Positions 1 to 9,029 of a DNA stretch of 47,502 nt are shown here, piece by piece (position 1 is the stretch's first letter; each line of letters begins with the position of its first letter). Origin of the DNA: Candidatus Poseidoniaceae archaeon (lineage in GTDB: Archaea > Thermoplasmatota > Poseidoniia > Poseidoniales > Poseidoniaceae); the NCBI GenBank assembly GCA_028822845.1, contig JAPKCS010000013.1, positions 1-47,502 of the forward strand. The letters are read 5' to 3'. The position numbers and the translations under genes are program-made. Below the pieces are notes generated by a model, which searched no databases, was not told where the DNA came from, and saw nothing but the letters and a program-made list of their open reading frames with translations.

Positions 1-1
1 G

Positions 2-3000
2 GACACTGATGGGGACACCTACAGCGACCCCGATCTAACCGGAACCAACGGTCCAGTATGGTGGGTTTCTGACGGCGCTGATGCTTTCATGAACGACGCT
101 GATCAATGGATTGACACCGATGGCGATAGCTATGGCGATAACCCGCCACCTGCGAACGAAGGCGACAGTTGCCCGACCGTCTCAGGTACCTCGAGCCAAG
201 ACCGTAAGGGATGCAGTGACACCGATAACGATGGTTATTCCAACCCTGACTCAACTTGGACTGCTGCTCTTAACGGCGCAGATGCCTTCCCTAATGACAC
301 CACGCAATGGGTTGATTCCGACCAAGACGGCTATGGTGACAACGCCAGCGGTAACAGCGCTGATGACTGCCCGTCAATTTCTGGAACTTCATCCGGCAAT
401 GGGCGCTTAGGTTGCACCGATACCGATGGCGATGGTTATGCTGACGTATCCTCGGGCTACACCATCGCGGATGGCGCAGACGCCTTCCGCTTCGATTGGA
501 CCCAGTGGCAGGACACAGACAACGATGGCTATGGTGACAACGCAACTGGGAATCAATCCGACAACTGCCCGATCACTATAGGCACATCGTCGCGAGACCG
601 CTTCGGGTGCATTGACACCGACGCTGACGGCTCATCTGATGAAGACCTGACCGGCACCAACGGACCGACCTGGTCCATTGCCAATGGCGCAGATGTTTGG
701 CCTTTAGACTCGACACAATGGGCCGATCAAGACGCTGATGGCTATGGTGACAACCCCTTGGGAACCACACCAGACTCTTGCGTCACCGTCGTAGGAACAT
801 CAAACATTGACCGCTATGGTTGCTTGGACACTGATGGCGACAATTACTCTGATGCCGATTCTGGATGGACCTTCGCCGATGGTGCCGATCGATTCTCGAG
901 CGACCCCCTACGATGGTCTGATATTGACAGCGACGGCGTTGCGGATCAAATCGATGATGCTTGCATCGTCATGACGGCTTTGCCTTCCTCGACCATCGAC
1001 CGCATTGGCTGCCCCGACACCGATGGCGATGGGTATTCTGATCCTGATGCCAGCTGGACGGTTGCCAATGGCTCTGATGCATTCAAAACCGACCCAACAC
1101 AATGGGCCGATCAAGATGGAGACGGCTATGGTGATAACGCAACTGGACTCCTTGCCGATGACTGTCCAACAGTTGTCGGAAACTCTTGGCAAAACAACAC
1201 CCTTGGATGTTATGATTCCGACCAAGATGGTTGGGCAAACATCGAGGATACTCATCCTGATGACAACACACAATGGGCGGACATCGATGGTGATGGCTAT
1301 GGAGACAACCTTGGTGGTACCACACCTGACGCATGCCCGGGCGTCGTAGGCAATTCAACCAATGGAAACAGATTCGGATGCCTTGACACCGATGGTGACG
1401 GATGGGGCGACAACAATGATGCCTTCCCCTACCTCGCTGGTCAATGGCTCGATCAAGACGGAGATGGCTATGGCGACAACGCCACAGGACCTGAACCTGA
1501 TTCGTGCCCCGGTGTACCTGGCAACTCGACCTTTGATCGGTTCGGTTGCGAGGATGGCGATGGCGATGGCATGTCCAACATGAGCGACGCCTTCCCTGAC
1601 GACCCAACACGCACTCAGGATTCTGACGGCGACACGTTGGATGATTTGGAAGACAACTGTACGCTGGTTCCAGGAAATTCAACCATCGACCGTACAGGTT
1701 GCAGAGACACTGACGGTGACGGTTATTCCGATCCAACCGTCGCATCGGGCAACAGCATCAATTGGAACGAAAGCGATGGTGCTGACGCACTGCCGCTTGA
1801 CCCAACACAATGGGAAGACCAAGATGGTGATGGCTATGGAGACAATCCAAACGGAACCCTCCCCGATGCGTGTCCAACCGAATATGGATCTTCAAACCTC
1901 GACCGATATGGTTGCCCTGACGGCGACAACGACGGGGCCTCTCAAGGCAACGATGCGTTCCCTGACGAACCAACTCAATGGGAAGACAGAGATGGAGACG
2001 GCTTTGGTGACAATCCAAACGGTACCTCGCCAGATGCTTGCCCCGATGTGGTTGGAACCTCATTCCTCGATCGTCATGGCTGCCCAGATGAAGACGCTGA
2101 CGGTGCAAGCGATGTCAATGACCTATGGCTTGGCGATTCAACACAATGGTTTGACACAGACCTCGATGGCTATGGGGACAACCTCGCCGGTACCAACGGC
2201 GATGAATGCCCACTGTTGTTTGGCACCTCGAACCTAGGCGCGAGCAAAGGATGTGTTGATGGAGACCACGATGGTTACGCTGATGTTGAAGATGCCTTCC
2301 CCTCCGAATCCACTCAATGGACGGACCAAGACGGTGATGGCTGGGGCGACAATGAAACCGCTGGAGCCTTCAAACCAGATCACTGGCCAAACGACCCATC
2401 TCGAAACGCGGCTGAAGCAGATCTGACATGCACACCAATCTCACGTATTGATATCGTGGGTGGAGGATGGTTCAACTTCCAATGCACGGTGACAACCGAA
2501 CTTGATCAAGTGACGGTTCGTGTCGAGTGGCAAGCCATCTCAGCGATCAGTGCGAGTTCGGAAATTCAAATCCTTACCTTCACCCCGACATCCGGTGGCA
2601 CTCAAACCTTGACGTTTGATGGAGAGGTTCGCTATGCGGGCACCCATCAACTTACGTTGGTAGCGAAAGAACCTGGTTCCGAAGTGGGAATGGATTCTGT
2701 TTCCATTACATTGGAGGCTTGGGATTCGAGAATCATCATTGAAGACGACACCAGTGGAGACACTGGGCTCTTCTCTGCCATGCTGGAAAACCCAATCGTA
2801 CAAGCTGCGCTTGGAGGCTTGGTCCTGTTCATCCTCATGGGTGCGCTGATCATTCGTGGCAGTGCAGGCAAGGAAAAAGAAGCCGAAGAGCGGCTGGAAC
2901 GGGCAAGAGATTTGATCAGTCAAAGATTGGAACGAAGCACCAACACCGCCAATGATCCTCGCCGCGAAGCACTCGGCTTTACCGGCAGAGTCCCACCCCC

Positions 3001-3019
3001 TCCACCTGGAATGAAGTGA
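2..3019 (+). CDS. Giant thrombospondin type 3 repeat surface protein, 5'-truncated by the window edge
   Basis: The reading frame is open from base 2, so the true start lies upstream; about 1005 residues are visible. Some 800 residues are a tandem array of roughly 13 units built around QW-D-D-DGYGDN followed by D-CP---G-S--DR-GC-DTDGDG. These are calcium-binding Asp-rich loops as in thrombospondin type 3 repeats, and each unit usually carries a Cys pair that could form a disulfide. A beta-rich region of about 100 residues follows, then one membrane segment (IVQAALGGLVLFILMGALII), a charged, coiled-coil-like KEKEAEERLERA stretch and a short cytoplasmic tail ending in PPPPPGMK. The topology is external repeats with a C-terminal anchor. 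The family is known for calcium-stabilised cell-surface stalks or adhesins; a binding partner cannot be read from the sequence. It ends 65 bases before a tRNA-Gly gene. Confidence 0.85.
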   Translation, partial: DTDGDTYSDPDLTGTNGPVWWVSDGADAFMNDADQWIDTDGDSYGDNPPPANEGDSCPTVSGTSSQDRKGCSDTDNDGYSNPDSTWTAALNGADAFPNDTTQWVDSDQDGYGDNASGNSADDCPSISGTSSGNGRLGCTDTDGDGYADVSSGYTIADGADAFRFDWTQWQDTDNDGYGDNATGNQSDNCPITIGTSSRDRFGCIDTDADGSSDEDLTGTNGPTWSIANGADVWPLDSTQWADQDADGYGDNPLGTTPDSCVTVVGTSNIDRYGCLDTDGDNYSDADSGWTFADGADRFSSDPLRWSDIDSDGVADQIDDACIVMTALPSSTIDRIGCPDTDGDGYSDPDASWTVANGSDAFKTDPTQWADQDGDGYGDNATGLLADDCPTVVGNSWQNNTLGCYDSDQDGWANIEDTHPDDNTQWADIDGDGYGDNLGGTTPDACPGVVGNSTNGNRFGCLDTDGDGWGDNNDAFPYLAGQWLDQDGDGYGDNATGPEPDSCPGVPGNSTFDRFGCEDGDGDGMSNMSDAFPDDPTRTQDSDGDTLDDLEDNCTLVPGNSTIDRTGCRDTDGDGYSDPTVASGNSINWNESDGADALPLDPTQWEDQDGDGYGDNPNGTLPDACPTEYGSSNLDRYGCPDGDNDGASQGNDAFPDEPTQWEDRDGDGFGDNPNGTSPDACPDVVGTSFLDRHGCPDEDADGASDVNDLWLGDSTQWFDTDLDGYGDNLAGTNGDECPLLFGTSNLGASKGCVDGDHDGYADVEDAFPSESTQWTDQDGDGWGDNETAGAFKPDHWPNDPSRNAAEADLTCTPISRIDIVGGGWFNFQCTVTTELDQVTVRVEWQAISAISASSEIQILTFTPTSGGTQTLTFDGEVRYAGTHQLTLVAKEPGSEVGMDSVSITLEAWDSRIIIEDDTSGDTGLFSAMLENPIVQAALGGLVLFILMGALIIRGSAGKEKEAEERLERARDLISQRLERSTNTANDPRREALGFTGRVPPPPPGMK

Positions 3020-3084
3020 GTGCGGAAACAAGGCGACCGATTCCCTCAAAGGTGAGTGGCTTCTCGGACGGCTTACAACATCGT

Positions 3085-3155
3085 GCGGATATGGTGTAGT
3101 GGTAACATAGGAGGTTTCCAACCTCTTGTCGCGGGTTCGACTCCCGCTATCCGCA
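3085..3155 (+). tRNA. tRNA-Gly (anticodon UCC)
   Basis: A full cloverleaf can be folded. The acceptor GCGGATA (3085-3091) pairs perfectly with TATCCGC (3148-3154), with discriminator A at 3155. The anticodon stem GGAGG/CCTCT encloses the loop TTTCCAA, giving anticodon TCC at 3117-3119. The T arm is GCGGG-TTCGACT-CCCGC (3131-3147). The variable loop is four bases and no intron is seen. C2-G71 and A73 fit archaeal glycine identity. The 3' CCA is not encoded, because CCT follows the discriminator. Confidence 0.95.
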
Positions 3156-3244
3156 CCTCCAATGCAACCACGCCTTCTCGTGCGTGCCTCCAAAAGGCCA
3201 CATGCTGAACTTCATCCAAGACATGGGATGAAAATACTCATCAA

Positions 3245-5239
3245 TTGTCCCGCACAGCAGCAAATGTGTGGACCGAAGAGCACCGTAATTGGCAGGGTGT
3301 AGATTACCGGCCACTTACGGATGGAAGCGCATTCCCTGAGGGATTCATGTGGGGAGTCGCCACAGCCTCTCATCAAATCGAAGGAGGCAACACCAACAAT
3401 TGGTCGGTGTTTGAACCCCGGTCAAAAAGTCAGCAATTAAGCGGTGAAGCTTGCGACCATTGGAATCGAAGAAGTGAAGACATTGAGTTGATCCACAACC
3501 TCGGCGTCTCTCATTACAGGTTCTCCATCGAATGGTCAAGACTGGTCCCTGAACCAGGTGTGTGGGACGCTGATGCTGCTCAATGGTATTCTGATTTGGT
3601 CGATGAACTGCTGGCCAAAGGATTGCAGCCAATGGCAACCCTGCACCATTTCACCCAACCCGTGTGGTGGGAAGAACGCGGTGGTTTTGAACGGGAAGAA
3701 AACATTCAGGACTGGGTTGATTTCAGCACACGAATGTTTGCCCTTCTTAGCGATCGGGTCGAATGGTGGTGCACAATAAACGAACCTGCGGTGTTCACTA
3801 CGATGGGGTATGTCCTGGGTGAGTTCCCTCCTGGCGTTCGCTCGTTCAAGCGCGCTCGGAATGTAGCCCTGAACATGATGCGGGCGCATGCTCGATGCTA
3901 TCAGAGCCTCAAGGCCATGGACCGAGGAAAGCACTGCCAGATTGGCCTGGTCAAGAACATCAACCTCTTTGACCCATACCGTCGATGGAACCCCGTTCAT
4001 TGGGGCCAAGCCCTCCTGTTGAATGGCATGTTCAACACGTGTTGGCTCAAAGGCATCCAGACCGGCCGATTCAAACCTCCATCTGCTTTACGTTCTCAAA
4101 AGGTTGAGGGCCTGAAGGGCAGCAGTGATTTTATTGGCGTCAATTACTACACGCATTTACTCGCCACACCGTTCATGCCAACCAAAGTGGAAATTGACCC
4201 ACTGATTCGCCCATGGGAACAACGAACTGATTTCAGATACCCAATGTACGCCGAAGGACTTCGCCGTGCTTTGGACATGGTCAAAGGTCTGAACCTTCCA
4301 ATCATCGTCACGGAATGCGGAGTGGCTGATGATGACGATGACATGCGCCCCGAACACGTTCGCCGCCACTTGCACATCACCGCTGAAGCCATCGCTGACG
4401 GCCTTGATGTGCGAGGGTTCTATCATTGGAGTTTGATGGATAATTTCGAATGGGCTGAGGGCTATGAACAACGCTTTGGACTCTACCATGTGGATTTCTC
4501 GACCCAAAAGCGGACGTTGAAAAACGGTGGAAAACAATTCGCTGACATCGCCAAAGCTCACCGTACGCCTCAAGTGGTGATCATGGCGGGTGGCCTTGGA
4601 ACTCGGTTGGGTGAAATGACTGAGCGGAAACCAAAGTCACTGATCGAAGTGAATGGCCAACCAATATTGACTCATATTCTTGATTGGGCTCGGAAGCAAG
4701 GTTGCCTCAACGCCTTGGTGCTTACCGGGCACCTTGGCGAACAATTTGATGGTTTTACCCACCCGGGTATGGCCGTTTCATTTTGTCGTGAACCATCACC
4801 GCTTGGAACGGGTGGAGCCTTGTGGAACGCCCGGCATCTGTTGGAAGAGCGATTCCTTTTGCTGTGGGGAGACGATCTGCATCCAATCCAGTACCGGCCA
4901 CTGGTTGAACGCCACGAGCAAAGCGGTGCTCCACTGACCATGACCGTGACACAAAAACATTCGGCAGTGAACCTTCACCACCACGATGGCGTGCTTCAGA
5001 ACTATGACAAAGCCAAGCCGACAAAAGAGTTCAACGGCTACGAAGCAGGCACCAGTGTGGTCGAAAAGTCAGCCGTGCTGGCGCATGGCAAGGAAGGGGT
5101 TTGGAGTTGGGAAGAAACCATCTATCCGGCCTTAGGTGGGAAAGCAGCAGTCCATCTAGACGACACCACGTTCTGGGACATGGGAACGCCTGAGCGCCTT
5201 GCTTTACTCGAAGAATTCCTCAACAAAACCAGCCTTTGA
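3245..5239 (+). CDS. Bifunctional GH1 beta-glycosidase / sugar-1-phosphate nucleotidyltransferase fusion
   Basis: This is a 664-residue, apparently two-enzyme protein. Residues about 30-440 are a glycoside hydrolase family 1 beta-glucosidase/galactosidase: the entry motif FPEGFMWGVATASHQIEGG, acid/base E180 in TINEP, nucleophile E357 in IIVTECG (Cys replaces the usual Asn of TENG), and the C-terminal FYHWSLMDNFEWAEGY block. Residues about 443-664 are a complete nucleotidyltransferase: the NTP-binding VVIMAGGLGTRLGEMTERKP, a metal-binding LLWGDDLH, and the closing FWDMGTPERL typical of mannose/heptose/glucose-1-phosphate nucleotidyltransferases. No signal peptide is seen, so it is probably cytoplasmic. 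The start is a TTG at 3245 with no clear ribosome binding site; a GTG at 3266 is an alternative. The 3' end overlaps the convergent galactokinase by 36 bases. The fusion is read directly from one uninterrupted frame; the sugar and nucleotide specificity are unknown. Confidence 0.88.
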   Translation: MSRTAANVWTEEHRNWQGVDYRPLTDGSAFPEGFMWGVATASHQIEGGNTNNWSVFEPRSKSQQLSGEACDHWNRRSEDIELIHNLGVSHYRFSIEWSRLVPEPGVWDADAAQWYSDLVDELLAKGLQPMATLHHFTQPVWWEERGGFEREENIQDWVDFSTRMFALLSDRVEWWCTINEPAVFTTMGYVLGEFPPGVRSFKRARNVALNMMRAHARCYQSLKAMDRGKHCQIGLVKNINLFDPYRRWNPVHWGQALLLNGMFNTCWLKGIQTGRFKPPSALRSQKVEGLKGSSDFIGVNYYTHLLATPFMPTKVEIDPLIRPWEQRTDFRYPMYAEGLRRALDMVKGLNLPIIVTECGVADDDDDMRPEHVRRHLHITAEAIADGLDVRGFYHWSLMDNFEWAEGYEQRFGLYHVDFSTQKRTLKNGGKQFADIAKAHRTPQVVIMAGGLGTRLGEMTERKPKSLIEVNGQPILTHILDWARKQGCLNALVLTGHLGEQFDGFTHPGMAVSFCREPSPLGTGGALWNARHLLEERFLLLWGDDLHPIQYRPLVERHEQSGAPLTMTVTQKHSAVNLHHHDGVLQNYDKAKPTKEFNGYEAGTSVVEKSAVLAHGKEGVWSWEETIYPALGGKAAVHLDDTTFWDMGTPERLALLEEFLNKTSL

Positions 5240-6034
5240 TGCAACAAGGGGTGGCGATTGTGGAATCACATGCGGATGCTCGACAAGGGCGAGGACCATG
5301 CCGCCGAAACCACCACCCATCATGCGCGCACCGAGCACCCCCGGTGTGGATTGTAAATCAGCGACAAGCGCATCGACCGCAGCATGGCTGACACCGATTG
5401 TACGCAAGGATTGGTGAGATTCGTTCAGCAAAACCCCGAGGTGTTTCGCATCTGATTCGAGGGCTGCTGTTACGCGTAGGTTCTCTTGACGTGCATGCGC
5501 ATCAAGGGTGGCCTGAGCAACCGAGTCGCCATAACCAGTGGCACCGAGTTCTCTGCGCACGCCGGAATCCACCAGTTTGAACACCCAATTCTCTGGCAAT
5601 GGGAACGGTTCCACGCTGTTGGTTGAGAAATCGATCAGTGCTGCATGACCTTCTGAACTGAACATCATGGCCATCTGGTCCAGCAGGCCACAGGGCGTGT
5701 TCAGCACTTCATGTTCAATTCGTTGTGCTTCAAGGCACGCCTTCATCGGATCCATCGAACCATTGGCACATAACACGATGGCAAGGCAGAGTGCTGCGGA
5801 TGACGACATGCCTGCACCGATCGGAATTTCGCTGCTGACTTCAAGGTGTGCTGGCCAACCACCAGCGGCTTTCCACAGCTTCACAACTGTGCCTTCGCCT
5901 TCATGCTTGGCGGCAGTTTTTGCCGTCAGTGTCAGGCGCACATTCGCTGCAAAGGGGAGAGCAAGCCCTCCAAGGTAATCCGTGTGTTCACCAATGATGT
6001 TGATACGCGCAGGTACTGAAGCGCGCCGATGCAT
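5204..6034 (-). CDS. galK: Galactokinase (GHMP kinase family)
   Basis: It probably phosphorylates galactose to galactose-1-phosphate (Leloir pathway). The galactokinase signature ARINIIGEHTDYLGG lies near the N terminus, the GHMP ATP loop is IPIGAGMSSSAAL, the catalytic Asp is in CGLLDQ, and motif III is MMGGGFGGMVLAL. At about 276 residues it is shorter than the usual 350-390. An ATG at 6034 is chosen; an in-frame GTG at 6043 is an alternative and neither has a clear ribosome binding site. It is convergent with, and overlaps, the GH1-nucleotidyltransferase fusion. Hydrolysis, phosphorylation and nucleotide activation of one sugar could therefore be encoded side by side. A related GHMP sugar kinase, for example a heptose-7-phosphate kinase, is the main alternative. 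Confidence 0.82.
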   Translation of the reverse strand: MHRRASVPARINIIGEHTDYLGGLALPFAANVRLTLTAKTAAKHEGEGTVVKLWKAAGGWPAHLEVSSEIPIGAGMSSSAALCLAIVLCANGSMDPMKACLEAQRIEHEVLNTPCGLLDQMAMMFSSEGHAALIDFSTNSVEPFPLPENWVFKLVDSGVRRELGATGYGDSVAQATLDAHARQENLRVTAALESDAKHLGVLLNESHQSLRTIGVSHAAVDALVADLQSTPGVLGARMMGGGFGGMVLALVEHPHVIPQSPPLVASKAGFVEEFFE

Positions 6035-6067
6035 GATCGTCACGCTCTTGGACGTCTGAGACGCGGT

Positions 6068-7558
6068 TCACCCGTTGGTGATCAAGTGGTACATGGTGCG
6101 AACGTGGATGCCAGTTGCTCCGTTTCCGACCATGGTGTTGGTCTTGGATCCCCAGTATGTTCCAGCGATGTCCATGTGTGCCCATGGAATCTTTTCGCCA
6201 TCCTCTACATAGTCGCGGGTTGGCACGAATTGCTTGAGGAAAGCAGCGGCTGTGTTTGCACCACCATAGCGTCCTGCACCCAAGTTGCGGGTGTCTGCGA
6301 TTTTGGAGTCGGTCATTTCCTTTTCGAAGGCAGGAAGGAGAGGCATTGGCCAAGCGAGTTCATCGACTGCGTTTCCTGCATCATGGATGCGGGTGCGGAA
6401 GTCGTCGTCATTGGACCACAATCCGGTTGCTTCGTGACCAAGGGCCACGACGCATGCACCGGTGAGGGTTGCAAAGTCAATGATGTATTCAGGATCGAAT
6501 TCTGCTGACTTCCAAAGTCCATCTGCAAGAACGAGTCGTCCTTCTGCATCGGTGTTGAGCACTTCGACGGTCTTTCCAGAAAGGGTCGTGATGACGTCAC
6601 CGGGACGTTGTGCATTGGCTGCAGGCATGTTTTCGGCCATGCAGGTGATGGCAGTAACCTTGCCAGTAAATCCAGTTGCAGCGAGGGCTTGCATGGTTCC
6701 AAAGACCGTTGCAGAGCCGCCCATGTCGTACTTCATTTCGTCCATGTTAGCGCCTGGTTTGAGTGAAATTCCGCCGGTATCGAAGGTGATGCCCTTCCCG
6801 ACAAGCATTGGTCCACGGCCGGTTTGATCAGCATTGAGTTCAAAGATAACCATGCAAGGTTTCCTCGAGGAACCCATTCCGACAGCAACCAAACCGCCCA
6901 TACCAGCTTTCACTGCTTGGTCGTAATTGATGATGGTGACCACGACATTGTCGTAGTCCTTTGCCCATTCCCATGCTTGGTCTGCAAATGCTTCGGGGTA
7001 CATGTCATTTGGTGGCATGTTGCCTAAATCACGGGAGAGATGGACACCAGAAGTAACACCTGAAAGGGTGTGGATGAGTGCCGAAAGTTCGGTTTCTTGA
7101 CCGACGTCACATGTGACACGAACGTCGATTTCGTCTTCCTTGTCTTCCTCGGCTGCCTTGTAGCGATCGAAGGAGTAGTCACGAAGCATCATGCCTTCTG
7201 CGAACGCAGCCATGCATTCGACTGGGGCGTCGGAGAAGCGGACGGTGAGTTCGGTACCGTGTGCCTTCTTTCGGCTGGCTACGACCGATGCACCGGCCTT
7301 GCGGTAAGCATGGATGTCTGCATCTGATTCCTTGCCGAGACCAACGAGCATGGCTTTTCCACCTTCGCCGCCCATCAAGGACATGGTCGATTTTGCTTTT
7401 GATTTGAAGTCGCCATCGTTGAGAACCATGTTGATTTGGCTCTTTAGTGCAGTATGCATACCTTCTGCATGCATATCGGGAACTGATTCAGTCCCTTCGA
7501 AAAATGGCATAATAAGAGTTCCGTTGATGTTGTGTCCTGGGCTAACGCTGACCTTCAT
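6068..7558 (-). CDS. pepA: Leucyl aminopeptidase, peptidase family M17
   Basis: Cytosolic di-zinc aminopeptidase that removes N-terminal residues from peptides. The M17 metal and active-site block is intact: GKGITFDTGGISLKPG, the Asp of KYDMGG, and the signature NTDAEGRLVLADGL, giving the usual Lys, three Asp and Glu ligands. The N-terminal macro-like domain precedes it, and the protein has about 496 residues, normal for the family. The start at 7558 is preferred over the longer frame (7597) because AGGTGA lies five bases upstream and the 13 extra residues are not family-like. It lies 74 bases downstream of the M14 carboxypeptidase on the same strand, suggesting a peptide-degradation unit. 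Confidence 0.92.
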   Translation of the reverse strand: MKVSVSPGHNINGTLIMPFFEGTESVPDMHAEGMHTALKSQINMVLNDGDFKSKAKSTMSLMGGEGGKAMLVGLGKESDADIHAYRKAGASVVASRKKAHGTELTVRFSDAPVECMAAFAEGMMLRDYSFDRYKAAEEDKEDEIDVRVTCDVGQETELSALIHTLSGVTSGVHLSRDLGNMPPNDMYPEAFADQAWEWAKDYDNVVVTIINYDQAVKAGMGGLVAVGMGSSRKPCMVIFELNADQTGRGPMLVGKGITFDTGGISLKPGANMDEMKYDMGGSATVFGTMQALAATGFTGKVTAITCMAENMPAANAQRPGDVITTLSGKTVEVLNTDAEGRLVLADGLWKSAEFDPEYIIDFATLTGACVVALGHEATGLWSNDDDFRTRIHDAGNAVDELAWPMPLLPAFEKEMTDSKIADTRNLGAGRYGGANTAAAFLKQFVPTRDYVEDGEKIPWAHMDIAGTYWGSKTNTMVGNGATGIHVRTMYHLITNG

Positions 7559-7632
7559 GGGTTCACCTGATTGTCCGTAGCGCTCAAAGCACTTCAATAC
7601 TCGTGCGAATCAATCACACTGAAACAAGCCGG

Positions 7633-8988
7633 TCAAGCCTCATCTTTGAGGTTCTCACGTTCGTTTGCCACCGCCGCAACAGCGATGAAACCGGCCATCA
7701 GAGTCAGGGGATTAAACACGCCATACCCAATCAGGAACGAGGAATCTTCCTGTTCGGAGGATGCAAGGTCAACACCTTCGATTGGCTCATTCACCCAGCG
7801 GGCAGATTCGACAACACGCACTTGGTAGTTGAGGTGGAAAGCACCGTCGTCGCTGAGATCCAGTTCACTGGCGTCCAATGTGATCATGCTCGTGTTGGTT
7901 GCATTGATGCCGAAATTCGAAGAATTCCAGAGCACCTGTCCTGCTGAATCAATGTACTGCAGTGTCGCATTTGCCGTCGAGGAGCGGGCAGGGTTGTCCA
8001 CCATCATCGTTAGGCTGTCACCGTCGAGGCTCATGCTCTTGACGTCGAGGTGAGCGCGCCATGACCACACGTTGTCGATGAGGTAGCGCATGACCGCTAA
8101 TTCTTCGCCAAGGCGATCTGAAAGCGCCTCGACTGTGCCGAGAAGGAATTGCTCATCATCGGTTTCGAAGGTGAAGGTCGGGTAGCCCATGACGCCGTAT
8201 CCATAGTCCCGGCTTGTGCCTGAATTCGGATAGAGGCCTTCGTTGGCATTCCGGATTGGGATGTCAGATATGTTGGCATGGACGTCGTCGCGAATAAAGT
8301 GGTACAGTTCCCAATCAATGGGCTGATCTGGAATGTAGCCCCAGGGGTGGAGCATGATCCAAACGCCCGTGTGCATGGTGATGTACAGGTCTGCATCGGG
8401 GACGACGGTGTTCATGTAATTCGCATTCGCCGTTGTTTCTGCTTCACTGAACGGGCCTGAACCAGGTTGAGTTTCGTCCTGTTCGTTCCAGTGATGATCG
8501 TAGTTTCGATTGAGGTCGACTTGGTTGATGTTCCACCGAGAGTCGAGGTCATTCCCATCTGCGTTAAGCATCACCAGGATGTGCAATTCGGTGTTGGTGA
8601 GGACGTCGATGGCTTCTTGCTCGCCAGCTGCCCAGCCCTCAATGTAGAATTCTGCGACCAAAAAGGCGAGTTCTGTTCCGAGGTGCTCGTTGCCGTGATG
8701 GCCTCCGTCGATGTAGACGATGTCCTTGGCCGTTCCATCGGGTTTGGTCTCGTTGCTCCAGTCTGAGATTCGGACGACCCAGAGGTTCTTTCCGAGTTCT
8801 GTTTGCCCAGCAATGGTCAAGTCGACAATGTCGGGATGGTCGTCTGCCCAAGCGTTGACGTCAACGGTAAGTGTGGCATAGGTGTGGTACCAGTGCTCTT
8901 GCACAAGGTCTGGTTGTTGGGCGGTCGCTGTTGGGGCAAATGCACCCAGCATCAACAGTCCAAGCAGGAGCGCCGCTTTCCCTCGCAT
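7633..8988 (-). CDS. Secreted, C-terminally anchored zinc carboxypeptidase, family M14
   Basis: 451 residues with an N-terminal signal peptide (hydrophobic LLLGLLMLGAFAPTATA, cleavage near residue 23). The M14 catalytic set is visible: zinc ligands H98 and E101 in HHGNEH, R161 in LNRNYD, the third ligand H206 in TMHTG, and catalytic Glu E275 in FTFETDD. A beta-rich domain follows residue 300. A C-terminal hydrophobic segment (NPLTLMAGFIAVAAVA) with a short charged tail suggests membrane anchoring on the outer face. The start is supported by GAGGAG just upstream. It probably digests exogenous peptides that the neighbouring M17 enzyme then finishes inside the cell. Confidence 0.88.
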   Translation of the reverse strand: MRGKAALLLGLLMLGAFAPTATAQQPDLVQEHWYHTYATLTVDVNAWADDHPDIVDLTIAGQTELGKNLWVVRISDWSNETKPDGTAKDIVYIDGGHHGNEHLGTELAFLVAEFYIEGWAAGEQEAIDVLTNTELHILVMLNADGNDLDSRWNINQVDLNRNYDHHWNEQDETQPGSGPFSEAETTANANYMNTVVPDADLYITMHTGVWIMLHPWGYIPDQPIDWELYHFIRDDVHANISDIPIRNANEGLYPNSGTSRDYGYGVMGYPTFTFETDDEQFLLGTVEALSDRLGEELAVMRYLIDNVWSWRAHLDVKSMSLDGDSLTMMVDNPARSSTANATLQYIDSAGQVLWNSSNFGINATNTSMITLDASELDLSDDGAFHLNYQVRVVESARWVNEPIEGVDLASSEQEDSSFLIGYGVFNPLTLMAGFIAVAAVANERENLKDEA

Positions 8989-9029
8989 GCTTTCTCCTCA
9001 CTGGTGTAAGTCAAAAACGCTTGGTTGCT

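Noticed and set aside
100-2400. The regular repeats of the TSP3 gene as a possible CRISPR-like or satellite array
   Set aside because: The repeats are in frame, vary at synonymous positions and encode calcium-binding loops; there are no conserved DNA repeats with unique spacers.
2540-3193. Minus-strand 217-residue frame covering the first tRNA-Gly
   Set aside because: Antisense to the TSP3 protein and to the tRNA; the apparent 'GSRTRD' start is the tRNA read backwards, a common annotation artefact.
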